Counted from the stretch's first letter, positions 1 to 5,696 are shown. The stretch: 6,877 bases of DNA from Acidobacteriota bacterium (GCA_021819255.1 JAKART010000117.1:1-6877), one strand, 5' to 3'. Notes: generated from the letters alone by a model not told the origin. Numbers and translations are program-made.

Positions 1-1
1 G

Positions 2-169
2 CGGGAGCAGGAAGAGCTGGCCGATCCCGACACAACCCAGTGGATTCGGAGCGAAGCGCAGATCCGGCTGGCAAGCTATCGCCAGTTTGCCCAACTCCTG
101 CATAGCCGCCGCCACATCTACGATCACGGAGATCTGATCGTCCTCGACCTGGCCACGCCGGCCGGCTGA
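2..169 (+). CDS. C-terminal end of an unidentified protein (5' truncated)
   Basis: An open frame enters from the left edge and ends at a TGA at 167-169, giving 55 residues. The peptide is charged and helix-like at first (REQEELADPDTTQW), then has SEAQIRLASYRQF and a probable beta-strand tail (HGDLIVLDLATPAG). The composition and the GC-rich third codon positions look like real coding sequence. I do not recognise the family and too little remains to assign one. The gene converges on the radical SAM gene, with the palindromic element between their ends. Confidence 0.55.
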   Translation, partial: REQEELADPDTTQWIRSEAQIRLASYRQFAQLLHSRRHIYDHGDLIVLDLATPAG

Positions 170-296
170 CGCGGCCACAGTTCTTCCCAGCATCCTGAAT
201 GTGGATGCGTTCCCCGATGAGGGGTGTGGCGGCGGATCCATCAGGAAAACACTCATCGAGGCCAGGGCGTCCCTCGACGATTGCGCTGAAAATGCT

Positions 297-412
297 TAGA
301 CCATTTTCCCTGAAGGTGTAAGCAAGGGGAACGACTCCTGTGGGCGTTTTCCTCAATGAAAACGCCACTGAACGCCCGCTTCCGTACACCCATCATCAGG
401 GAAAATGGTCTA
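297..412. repeat. 116-bp palindromic MITE-like element with TA borders
   Basis: Positions 297-313 (TAGACCATTTTCCCTGA) are the exact reverse complement of 396-412. The symmetry continues inward around one axis near 354.5: GGTGTA (315-320) faces TACACC (385-390), and 343-351 (GGCGTTTTC) pairs perfectly with 358-366 around a 6-nt loop (352-357), extended by two more pairs past one bulged G. The outermost base pairs read TA on both sides. This fits a 112-bp element with 15-bp inverted ends (GACC...TGA) sitting between duplicated TA dinucleotides, as made by IS630/Tc1-mariner transposases; no transposase is present. TA is self-complementary, so the target duplication cannot be separated from the repeat itself here. 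It lies between two convergent genes, and its transcript could act as a hairpin terminator for both. No second copy is seen in this window. Confidence 0.75.
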
Positions 413-1531
413 GCGTATCTGCACCAGGCCGGAGGAGGCACCGTGGCCTTCCCCGCCGGGTGTCACCGTTGTCTTCTGGGGCGCCCGCCAGTGGTCAATG
501 TAGCTCACCTGGTGCACACAACTGATCGTGCAGTTCGGCGCGCAGGACTTCTCGGTGAGAAACTCGCGCTTGACCGTCGCAGTTGTGTACTCGGCGATGG
601 GAATACCCGGATACCCGCGCTGTTGCGAGCAGTAGGAGACGATCCCATTCTCATCGACGTACAGATAACGCGACCCTGCCCGGCAGCGCCAATCATTCGG
701 CAGTCCGTTGGCGATCGCGTCCTGGAAGCCGTTGAACCGCGAGTAGCTGCGCCGCGTGAGCCGCCGGACTTCATCCCAAACCTTGCGCTCACGGCTTCCC
801 AACGGCTTCAACTGGCCGCTGCCGTCGTGGATGATCCCGATCGTCGAACTGAATCCCAACTCCAGCGCCCGGCGTGAGATGGTCAAGGCATCCTCAGGGT
901 TTGCAATCCCGCCCCCCACCACGGAGTTGATGTTCACGTGAAACTCCGCGTGCTCGGCCAGCATCGCCAGTTTCGCGTCCAGCACCTTGAGCGACTTCTT
1001 CGAGACCTCATCGGGCATCACATTATCGATGGAGATCTGCATATGATCCAGCCCAGCCCGGTTCAGCCGCTCAATCCTCTCCGGCATCAGCAGATACCCG
1101 TTGGTGATCATGCCCGCAATCGCGCCTGTGCCGCGTATGCTGCGGATGACCTCCTCCAGCTCGGGATGCAGCAGAGGCTCTCCCCCGGAGATGGTGATCA
1201 CCGAGGTTCCCAGCCGCCCCAGATGAGCCACTCTGCGTTGCATCTCTTCCACGCTCACGGGGTTGGAGACATCGTCGAACTCATTGCAATAGGTGCAAGC
1301 CAGATTGCAGCGCCGCATGGGCACAATGTGCGCCATGTACGGGTGAGCTGTACTGGCCAGGGCGGAGGCGATCGACCCAACCTCGCGCAGCCGGCGGGCC
1401 GCGGCAATCAGCCGCCGGCGGGCAGCGCCGCGCCGCCCGGAGTTCACCTTGACAGGCTGTGCCTTGGCCGAGGGACCCTGGAGAGATGGATCCTGGAGAG
1501 ATGGATTCGGAGCTTGCGAAGTTGTTGTCAT
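410..1531 (-). CDS. Radical SAM protein with SPASM/twitch-like C-terminal cysteines
   Basis: Radical SAM enzymes use a 4Fe-4S cluster to cleave S-adenosylmethionine and start radical chemistry. With the ATG at 1531 the protein has 373 residues. Its CNLACTYC motif (CX3CX2C, C75, C79, C82) binds the catalytic cluster, and GGEP at 116-119 is the family's SAM-binding motif. The C-terminal part has C283-X12-G-X4-C301 and C330-X3-C-X3-C338, resembling a SPASM or twitch domain that holds an auxiliary cluster. Such domains occur in enzymes that modify peptides or cofactors, but the substrate is not deducible; no precursor peptide or partner gene is adjacent. The first 55 or so residues are low complexity (two PSLQ repeats, then an Arg-rich stretch). 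The frame is open to 1609, adding 26 residues, but I prefer 1531 because a TAGAAT -10-like hexamer lies within that extension. The stop codon is the terminal TAG of the palindromic element. Confidence 0.85.
   Translation of the reverse strand: MTTTSQAPNPSLQDPSLQGPSAKAQPVKVNSGRRGAARRRLIAAARRLREVGSIASALASTAHPYMAHIVPMRRCNLACTYCNEFDDVSNPVSVEEMQRRVAHLGRLGTSVITISGGEPLLHPELEEVIRSIRGTGAIAGMITNGYLLMPERIERLNRAGLDHMQISIDNVMPDEVSKKSLKVLDAKLAMLAEHAEFHVNINSVVGGGIANPEDALTISRRALELGFSSTIGIIHDGSGQLKPLGSRERKVWDEVRRLTRRSYSRFNGFQDAIANGLPNDWRCRAGSRYLYVDENGIVSYCSQQRGYPGIPIAEYTTATVKREFLTEKSCAPNCTISCVHQVSYIDHWRAPQKTTVTPGGEGHGASSGLVQIR
1477..1506. repeat. Perfect 15-bp tandem duplication inside the radical SAM gene
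   Basis: The unit CCTGGAGAGATGGAT occurs twice back to back (1477-1491 and 1492-1506) without a mismatch. Read on the minus strand it adds five residues in frame, producing the pentapeptide-like PSLQD/PSLQG repeat in the low-complexity N-terminal segment of the radical SAM protein. A unit of 15 bp keeps the frame whenever the copy number changes. Confidence 0.9.
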
Positions 1532-1571
1532 CGAAGCCTGCTGGTTTCCGCCTTCCTGAACCGATCTGCTT

Positions 1572-1577
1572 ATTCTA
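1572..1577 (-). promoter_or_regulatory. Possible -10 hexamer for the radical SAM gene
   Basis: The minus strand reads TAGAAT, one mismatch from TATAAT, about 40 bp before the ATG at 1531. No good -35 box is found at 16-18 bp; a TTGCGG lies 20 bp upstream. The assignment is weak, but its position argues against the longer reading that starts at 1609. Confidence 0.25.
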
Positions 1578-1638
1578 TCGCGCCACCCCCTCGGCCGCCG
1601 CAACGCCACCCTGGGTCGCCGGCCGTAAAATGGAGCTT

Positions 1639-1644
1639 GGGAGG
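1639..1644 (+). promoter_or_regulatory. Ribosome binding site of iscX
   Basis: GGGAGG lies 8 nt before the ATG at 1653. This is a strong Shine-Dalgarno match at ideal spacing, and it fixes the iscX start. Confidence 0.75.
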
Positions 1645-1652
1645 CGAGACGG

Positions 1653-1874
1653 ATGCCGCGCGAACTTGACTGGTCTGACGCTCTGGAGATTGGAATTCAA
1701 CTACAGGAGATGTTCCCGGATACCGATCCCTACTCGGTTCGATTCACCGATCTGCATAAGTGGGTCACCCAGCTTCCGGGCTTCATTGGAGATCCCGCCA
1801 AGTCCAATGAAAGCATCCTGGAGGCCATCCAAATGGCGTGGCATGAAGAGTACGAGGACGCCAAAAACCCGTAG
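1653..1874 (+). CDS. iscX: IscX, Fe-S cluster assembly accessory protein
   Basis: This small acidic protein (73 residues; E. coli IscX has 66) matches the IscX family over its whole length. Clear blocks are LDWSDALEIG at the start, the FPDTDPYSVRFTDLHKW core, and DPAKSNESILEAIQMAW near the end. E. coli IscX has the corresponding PDLDPKTVRFTDMHQW and ASNEKILEAI. In enterobacteria IscX binds the cysteine desulfurase IscS at the site also used by frataxin, binds iron, and tunes the rate of Fe-S cluster assembly in the cytoplasm. A strong ribosome binding site precedes the ATG. Residues 68-73 extend slightly past the usual family end. The usual neighbours iscS, iscU, hscA and fdx are absent here; the gene stands alone, divergent from the radical SAM gene and 294 bp before tetR. 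The radical SAM enzyme needs Fe-S clusters, but a functional link between the two is only a guess. Confidence 0.93.
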   Translation: MPRELDWSDALEIGIQLQEMFPDTDPYSVRFTDLHKWVTQLPGFIGDPAKSNESILEAIQMAWHEEYEDAKNP

Positions 1875-2168
1875 TCCTATCGTTCCGCAGGGACAAGGTG
1901 TTGACCGGATCCCCGTTAACCCTTCCTACCCCTTTTCGTGGAAGCATCTGCAGCAGCGGTAGAACCCGGCTTCTCGCCCCCGTGTGAGCATCCGTGGGCT
2001 CGGTTCTCCGGCAGGCTGGCCGGCGGGGTAATCTGCCCTGATCCTCGCCTGGAGCGAGATCTTTTGGGTCTATCGAAAAATCTTGCTGCGCAAGTCACTG
2101 TGGCGGAGATAACATCTCTCGATATGAGTCTTTCGGCTTCTCCCACGCCGTTTCTCACCTCACCTCCG
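1875..2168. other. Intergenic region between iscX and tetR
   Basis: No gene is supported here. The tetR frame is open back to a GTG at 1938, but that extension is Pro/Gly/Ser-rich and unlike any TetR domain. A short hairpin (CTCGC 2044-2048, GCGAG 2054-2058, 5-nt loop) is followed by ATCTTTT and could be a weak terminator for iscX. The tetR promoter should lie between about 2060 and 2124, but no convincing sigma70 box pair is visible. Confidence 0.4.
2082..2094. promoter_or_regulatory. Short palindrome, possible TetR operator
   Basis: CTTGC (2082-2086) and GCAAG (2090-2094) form an inverted repeat with a 3-nt spacer, 30 to 75 bp before the candidate tetR starts. TetR-family repressors commonly bind such palindromes in their own promoters. 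The arms are short, so chance is a real alternative. Confidence 0.25.
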
Positions 2169-2771
2169 ATGGCTGGACGGCCTCACTCCGGCCGTCCCCG
2201 CTCTTTTGATCGCGACCAAGCTCTGGACGCAGCCATGCGGGTCTTCTGGAGGCAAGGCTATGAAGGGGCATCACTCAGCGACCTGACGGCCGCCATGGGG
2301 ATCAATCGTCCCAGCCTGTACGCCGCCTTCGGCGACAAAGCCGGCCTCTTCCGCGAGGCGGTTGCTCGCTACGGCATCGGCCCGGGACGGTACGTTCGCC
2401 GCGCCCTCGGCCTGCCCCGAGCCCGCCAAGTTGCCGAGATGCTCCTCCGCGGCACAGTCGATATCGCCACCGATGAGGCCAATCCCGGCGGCTGCCTCTG
2501 GGTCCAGGGGGCTTTGGTCACCAGCTCCGAAGGTGAGCCGATCTGCCGTGAGATGGCGGCCATCCGGGAACGCGGCATCGCTCAGATGCGGGAGCGCTTC
2601 GAGCGCGCCCGCCGGGAAGGCGACCTGCCCGCCACCGTCAACGTTCCCGCCCTCACGCTCTTCCTGGTGAGCATGATGAACGGCCTGGCGGTGCAGGCAT
2701 GCAGCGGCCACAGCCGCGAGGCCCTCAACAACGCCGTGGATCTGGCCTTGAAGGCTTGGCCCAGCGCCTGA
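2169..2771 (+). CDS. TetR/AcrR-family transcriptional regulator
   Basis: The 200-residue protein has the N-terminal TetR DNA-binding domain: GRPRSFDRDQALDAAMRVFW (residues 8-27), then YEGASLSDLTAAMGI leading into the recognition helix NRPSLYAAFGDK (46-57). The C-terminal ligand and dimer domain includes the GGCLWVQGAL block around residue 109; a GC[LW]V-type block is common in the TetR branch that includes E. coli ComR. The ligand is unknown. The start at 2169 gives the normal family length and begins just before the conserved GRPR segment. An in-frame ATG at 2124 (215 residues) and a GTG at 1938 (277 residues) are alternatives. Neither ATG has a clear ribosome binding site; GGAG lies 15 nt before 2124. 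No efflux or oxidoreductase target gene adjoins it, so its regulon cannot be read from context beyond likely autorepression. Confidence 0.9.
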   Translation: MAGRPHSGRPRSFDRDQALDAAMRVFWRQGYEGASLSDLTAAMGINRPSLYAAFGDKAGLFREAVARYGIGPGRYVRRALGLPRARQVAEMLLRGTVDIATDEANPGGCLWVQGALVTSSEGEPICREMAAIRERGIAQMRERFERARREGDLPATVNVPALTLFLVSMMNGLAVQACSGHSREALNNAVDLALKAWPSA

Positions 2772-2783
2772 ACAGCCCGCCCT

Positions 2784-2813
2784 CCGGCGGCTCTGCAGCA
2801 CCGGCGCCGCCGG
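2784..2813. other. GC-rich hairpin downstream of tetR
   Basis: CCGGCGGC (2784-2791) pairs exactly with GCCGCCGG (2806-2813) around a 14-nt loop, 12 nt after the tetR stop. No T tract follows, so it is not a classical terminator by itself; it may protect the 3' end or pause the polymerase ahead of the terminator at 2863. Confidence 0.35.
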
Positions 2814-2862
2814 GCACAACCCGGCCGCAGCCCATGGCCGCGCAGGAGCCCAACCAGCAGAG

Positions 2863-2890
2863 AAGGCCGTCCCGGAGGGAGACGGCCTTT
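2863..2890 (+). terminator. Rho-independent terminator of tetR
   Basis: AAGGCCGTC (2863-2871) pairs perfectly with GACGGCCTT (2881-2889), giving a 9-bp stem with a 9-nt loop, followed by a broken T run (TTTCACTTT). It lies about 90 bp after the tetR stop and about 25 bp past the end of the convergent DsbA-like gene, so it may stop transcription from both sides. The T tract favours the plus direction. Confidence 0.7.
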
Positions 2891-2914
2891 CACTTTGCGC
2901 AAATCTTCGTGAAT

Positions 2915-3607
2915 TTATTTCGATTTGGAAGCGGCGTGATTCGGCGCGGAGGACTTCACCATGGCCTCGGCCTGATCGATCGCCTGATAAAGGTCGGATA
3001 CGTCCTTGACCTGTATCCATCCCTTTGTCGTCGCCACAACAATCGTAGGGGTCTCCATCAGGCCCAGCTTCACGCCCAGCGCATCATCCGCGTCCACCTC
3101 CCGGGCCAGTTGCCCGTGAGGATCGAGGACGAACGGCAACTGCTTGCCATGCCGCGCGAAAAACTGCTGGGTGAATTTGGTGAGATCGTCCGGGCTGGCG
3201 ATCTCGAACTGCGAGGCGAAGACCTCCCGGCGATACTCCGTGGCCAGTTCCGGCGAGACGTCATCCTGCAGATAGCGCGCATAGAGCGAAGCCTGATAGC
3301 TCCACAGGTGGCCCGGAATGTGAAAGTCATACCGGACATAGGGAATGTGGTAGTGGTCCACCGCCATGTGAACGAACGGGAACGCATGCGCGCATGCGGG
3401 GCACTCCAGATCTTCCCATTCGATCAGCGCGATCTTGTCTCCGGGGGGTGGTACCAGCATCGAGGTGTTCTTGAAGTGGTCAACTTCATTGGGTGGGAGC
3501 GAAGTCTGGGCGCTCGCCGCAACGGCTGCGAACGAAGCCAGAAGGATTGCGGGAAGAATCATCTTTGCCAGAGGAGAGAGACGCAAGCGCTGTGCCTTTG
3601 CGAGCAA
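2915..3607 (-). CDS. Secreted DsbA-like thiol:disulfide oxidoreductase (thioredoxin fold)
   Basis: The 230-residue protein starts with a basic stretch, a hydrophobic run (about residues 16-31) and an AxA-type signal peptidase site (ASA before Q34), so it is probably exported to the periplasm. The mature part has the thioredoxin-fold redox motif CPAC (69-72) after IEWEDLE, and the cis-proline loop METPTIVV (P187), with a helical insert between them, as in DsbA and the Thioredoxin_4 family. It likely makes or rearranges disulfide bonds; no DsbB or VKOR partner is nearby. The outermost start at 3607 is a TTG. A second TTG at 3586 has AAAGG 8 nt upstream and sits about 31 nt after the predicted transcription start, so it may be the true start. 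The ATG at 3562 would remove every basic residue from the signal peptide and is less likely. Confidence 0.85.
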   Translation of the reverse strand: MLAKAQRLRLSPLAKMILPAILLASFAAVAASAQTSLPPNEVDHFKNTSMLVPPPGDKIALIEWEDLECPACAHAFPFVHMAVDHYHIPYVRYDFHIPGHLWSYQASLYARYLQDDVSPELATEYRREVFASQFEIASPDDLTKFTQQFFARHGKQLPFVLDPHGQLAREVDADDALGVKLGLMETPTIVVATTKGWIQVKDVSDLYQAIDQAEAMVKSSAPNHAASKSK

Positions 3608-3623
3608 GTGTGCTCAAATCCCT

Positions 3624-3652
3624 ATTGAATCATCAAGTCGTCAAATCGCCAA
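3624..3652 (-). promoter_or_regulatory. Candidate sigma70-like promoter of the DsbA-like gene
   Basis: On the minus strand TTGGCG (3652-3647) and TTCAAT (3629-3624) are separated by exactly 17 bp; each matches 4 of 6 consensus bases. The predicted transcription start is near 3617, only 10 nt before the TTG at 3607 but 31 nt before the TTG at 3586, which favours the latter start. Confidence 0.4.
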
Positions 3653-3763
3653 ACGATAGGTCGTGGCGCTTCTCCCCGGGGCGGCAGCCGTGCTGCGCGC
3701 AACGCCAGCAGCCACAGCCAGATTCAGGAGCTTTCGCCACCGGGTAGATTCAACGCCATCCGG

Positions 3764-5170
3764 CTACTTCCCCGGGCTCCTGTCTGGGGTCGGCGCGGAG
3801 GCGGGCAGAGCCGCCTGCCCCTCCAGCCAATCGCCCGCCGTCAAGTCCCGGGGCATCACCTCGACCGGCTCCAGATCGGCAAGCTCCTTTTCGGCTCCGC
3901 TGATGCGCTGCAACTTGCGCGCCTGCGGAAAGACGCGGGCCTCGACGGATCCGACAAAGCCATTGTACTCCTTGATGGAAGCCTTCAGACCTTTCCCAAC
4001 CCCTTCCACAAACTCGGTCGACCGCCGGAAGCGCTCATAGAGTTCCGTCGCCACCTGGAAGATCTGCTTGGCCTCCTGGGCTACCTTGGCCTCTCGCCAG
4101 CCCAGGGCAACCGCGCGCAGGATGGTAAGCAGCGTGGTGGGCGAAGCCAGAATCACCGACTTGCGTGCGGCGTAGTCCAGCAGATCCGCATCGGCTGCAA
4201 CAGCCGCGCTGAAGTACGCCTCCAGAGGCAGAAAACAGACGACAAAGTCCGCGGATCCCTCCATGTGGCTCTGATACTCTTTACCGGCCAGCTCGTCCAC
4301 CCGCTGCCGCACCGCTCTGGCGTGCTCCACCAGCTTCTGCTGTTGGACCGCCGGATCGCTCGAGCTCGCGGCCTCCGCATAGGCCACCATCGACACCTTG
4401 GAATCCACCACAATCACCCGATGGTTGGGCAGATGGACGGTCATATCGGGATAGAGCCTGCGCTTCTCCTCTGTAACCGCATCCTCCCTGGTGACGTAGG
4501 CCTGCAGCGTGAAGTCACAGCGCTCTTCCATGCCGGAGAGCTCCGCAATGCGCTTGAGCTGCAACTCCCCCCAGTTCCCCCGCTTCTTGGTCTCCTTGAG
4601 AGCCGCCGCCAACTGCCGCGTCTCAGCCAGCAGGCCGGCTTCGGACTGGCGCAGGCTCCTGACGCTCTCATCCAGACTCTTCAGCTTTTCAGCCATTGGC
4701 TGAATCAGACCATCCATCTCCGCCTTGCGGGTCTTCAACTCTCCGGACGATTCTTTCTGCAGCTCCCTGAGCTTGCTCTCCGCCAGGTCCAGAAAGGTCT
4801 TTCCGTTGCTCTGCAGCGCGTCCACGGCGGCCTCGGCAAACTGCGCCTTCAGCAGGTTCTTGGCATCCTCTTCAGCCTGCGCCCTGCTGCGCAGCGCGGC
4901 ATGGTCCTGCTGCAGCCGGTTGAGCTCCTGCTGGAGTGTCGTTCGCTCCTCCACCAGTTCCTGACGCTGCTGGGTCAAGTCTCTGAACTCCGCATCCCGA
5001 TTCGCCAGCCGTTCGCTCAAAACCGCCAGCTCGCGGTCCTTTTCAACCACCCGCTCCCGCGATAAGGCGGCTTCGGCCTGTGACTGACGCTCTCTGCGGG
5101 CAAAATGAAACAGGAGCGCCACCAGCAGCAGAAGCACAGCGGTGAAAGCCAACACGATGATGGATTGCAT
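3764..5170 (-). CDS. rmuC: DNA recombination protein RmuC homolog
   Basis: RmuC proteins limit DNA inversion and rearrangement at short repeats and are thought to act as nucleases. Residues 5-23 form one N-terminal membrane anchor (IIVLAFTAVLLLLVALLFH), followed by basic residues and a long Glu/Arg/Gln-rich coiled coil (about 25-195). The conserved RmuC domain follows: RGNWGELQLKRIAE (197-210), YPDMTVHLPN (240-249) running into VIVVDSKVS (252-260), DFVVCFLPLEAYFSAAV (308-324) and ILASPTTLLTILRAVALGW (340-358). The PD...VDSK arrangement (D242, D256, K258) resembles a PD-(D/E)XK-type nuclease core. The length, 468, is normal for the family. The ATG at 5170 follows GAGG at 4 nt. The C-terminal tail after about 430 is Pro/Ala-rich and poorly conserved. 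The gene is transcribed toward the DsbA-like gene with a 156-bp gap that holds a candidate promoter, so the two are probably separate units. Confidence 0.93.
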   Translation of the reverse strand: MQSIIVLAFTAVLLLLVALLFHFARRERQSQAEAALSRERVVEKDRELAVLSERLANRDAEFRDLTQQRQELVEERTTLQQELNRLQQDHAALRSRAQAEEDAKNLLKAQFAEAAVDALQSNGKTFLDLAESKLRELQKESSGELKTRKAEMDGLIQPMAEKLKSLDESVRSLRQSEAGLLAETRQLAAALKETKKRGNWGELQLKRIAELSGMEERCDFTLQAYVTREDAVTEEKRRLYPDMTVHLPNHRVIVVDSKVSMVAYAEAASSSDPAVQQQKLVEHARAVRQRVDELAGKEYQSHMEGSADFVVCFLPLEAYFSAAVAADADLLDYAARKSVILASPTTLLTILRAVALGWREAKVAQEAKQIFQVATELYERFRRSTEFVEGVGKGLKASIKEYNGFVGSVEARVFPQARKLQRISGAEKELADLEPVEVMPRDLTAGDWLEGQAALPASAPTPDRSPGK

Positions 5171-5174
5171 AGAA

Positions 5175-5190
5175 CCTCAGCAAGATTCTA
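5175..5190 (-). promoter_or_regulatory. rmuC ribosome binding site and possible -10 box
   Basis: On the minus strand GAGG (5178-5175) lies 4 nt before the ATG, a short but usable spacing. TAGAAT (5190-5185), a good -10 match, overlaps this stretch so closely that transcripts starting from it would be almost leaderless. No clear -35 box is seen, so the -10 call is weak. Confidence 0.35.
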
Positions 5191-5579
5191 TTCTCGGGTG
5201 CTCCCGTTATCTGCTCCGGCGCATGAATGTCTTGCGGCGACAGATCACGCACTCCCAAGGGAACCACCCCGCCACGCTGAGCAGATAGCGCTGCAACACG
5301 CCGCGACGATTGACTCTGCGGAATCTTGCCGATCCGCACCAGAAACACACCTTGACAGCCATGGAAAGACCTTTGCCGCCGCGCCTGGATGCTTGCGGTC
5401 ACAACCTGTTCCGGCAGCAACGCATCTGGAGGCGGCCCGACCGAAATTCTCTTGCCCTTCCCCTGGCTGGCTTATGCTCTGGCGGGCAAGTTCAGGCTAG
5501 AATATACCTGAGTTTCATCGCCGGGGTGGTTCCGGGGTTGGCCGGCAATTGATTTCACGGTTGTGACCCGCCCGGCTTC
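5191..5579. other. Long non-coding stretch between rmuC and the acpP promoter
   Basis: About 390 bp hold no gene I can support. Open frames on both strands run through it, but their translations are rich in Arg, Ser, Pro, His and Gln, resemble no family and lack ribosome binding sites. There is no tRNA-like T-loop or clear structured RNA. TTGACA at 5352-5357 has no matching -10 box. A short inverted repeat at 5492-5511 and two copies of CCGGGGT (5521 and 5532) are the only local patterns seen. The stretch may hold upstream regulation of acpP or a decayed gene. Confidence 0.5.
5492..5511. promoter_or_regulatory. Inverted repeat around a TAGAAT hexamer, possible operator
   Basis: TCAGG (5492-5496) and CCTGA (5507-5511) are inverted with a 10-nt spacer that contains TAGAAT (5498-5503), a good -10 match. 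An operator straddling a -10 box would be a simple repression site, but no convincing -35 box is found 16-18 bp upstream. It lies about 185 bp before acpP. Confidence 0.3.
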
Positions 5580-5608
5580 TTTACACCGTCCAAGCGCGTC
5601 GGTATGCT
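5580..5608 (+). promoter_or_regulatory. Sigma70-like promoter of acpP (and probably fabF)
   Basis: TTTACA (5580-5585, 5 of 6 consensus) and TATGCT (5603-5608, 4 of 6) are separated by exactly 17 bp, the best box pair in the region. Transcription would start near 5615, giving a leader of about 80 nt before the acpP ATG. The leader starts within a direct repeat, TGGGGCA at 5616-5622 and 5628-5634. Confidence 0.55.
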
Positions 5609-5683
5609 TTCACACTGGGGCAGTCAGTGGGGCACCTCACGGAGAGAGAGGCCCTTGTCCGCGCCCTAACCCAAGGACTTCAT

Positions 5684-5688
5684 AGGAG
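5684..5688 (+). promoter_or_regulatory. Ribosome binding site of acpP
   Basis: AGGAG lies 8 nt before the ATG at 5697, a strong Shine-Dalgarno match as expected for a highly made protein. Confidence 0.8.
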
Positions 5689-5696
5689 ATCGCACG

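Noticed and set aside
170..296. Small hairpins near 191-224 and 256-277
   Set aside because: The stems are only 4-6 bp and no T tract follows; they are expected by chance in GC-rich DNA.
297..412. Palindrome as a plain rho-independent terminator only
   Set aside because: A terminator would not need a 116-bp arm-to-arm symmetry with exact distal ends and TA borders, although termination may be a side effect.
938..1669. 243-codon plus-strand open frame opposite the radical SAM gene
   Set aside because: It is a His/Gln/Pro-rich shadow of a well-supported gene, with no domain or ribosome binding site.
2271..3020. 249-codon minus-strand open frame opposite tetR
   Set aside because: It is antisense to the clear TetR helix-turn-helix region and crosses the terminator; its composition is typical of a shadow frame.
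2699..3628. 309-codon plus-strand open frame over the DsbA-like gene
   Set aside because: It lies opposite a gene with a signal peptide, CPAC motif and cis-proline loop. The translation is Arg-rich and featureless and overlaps the tetR end and its terminator.
5352..5380. Perfect TTGACA as a promoter
   Set aside because: No -10-like hexamer occurs 16-18 bp downstream; the sequence there is GC-rich (GCCGCC).
5105..5552. Open frames in the rmuC-acpP gap as possible small genes
   Set aside because: The translations are low quality, have no ribosome binding site, and the frames overlap each other or the start of rmuC.
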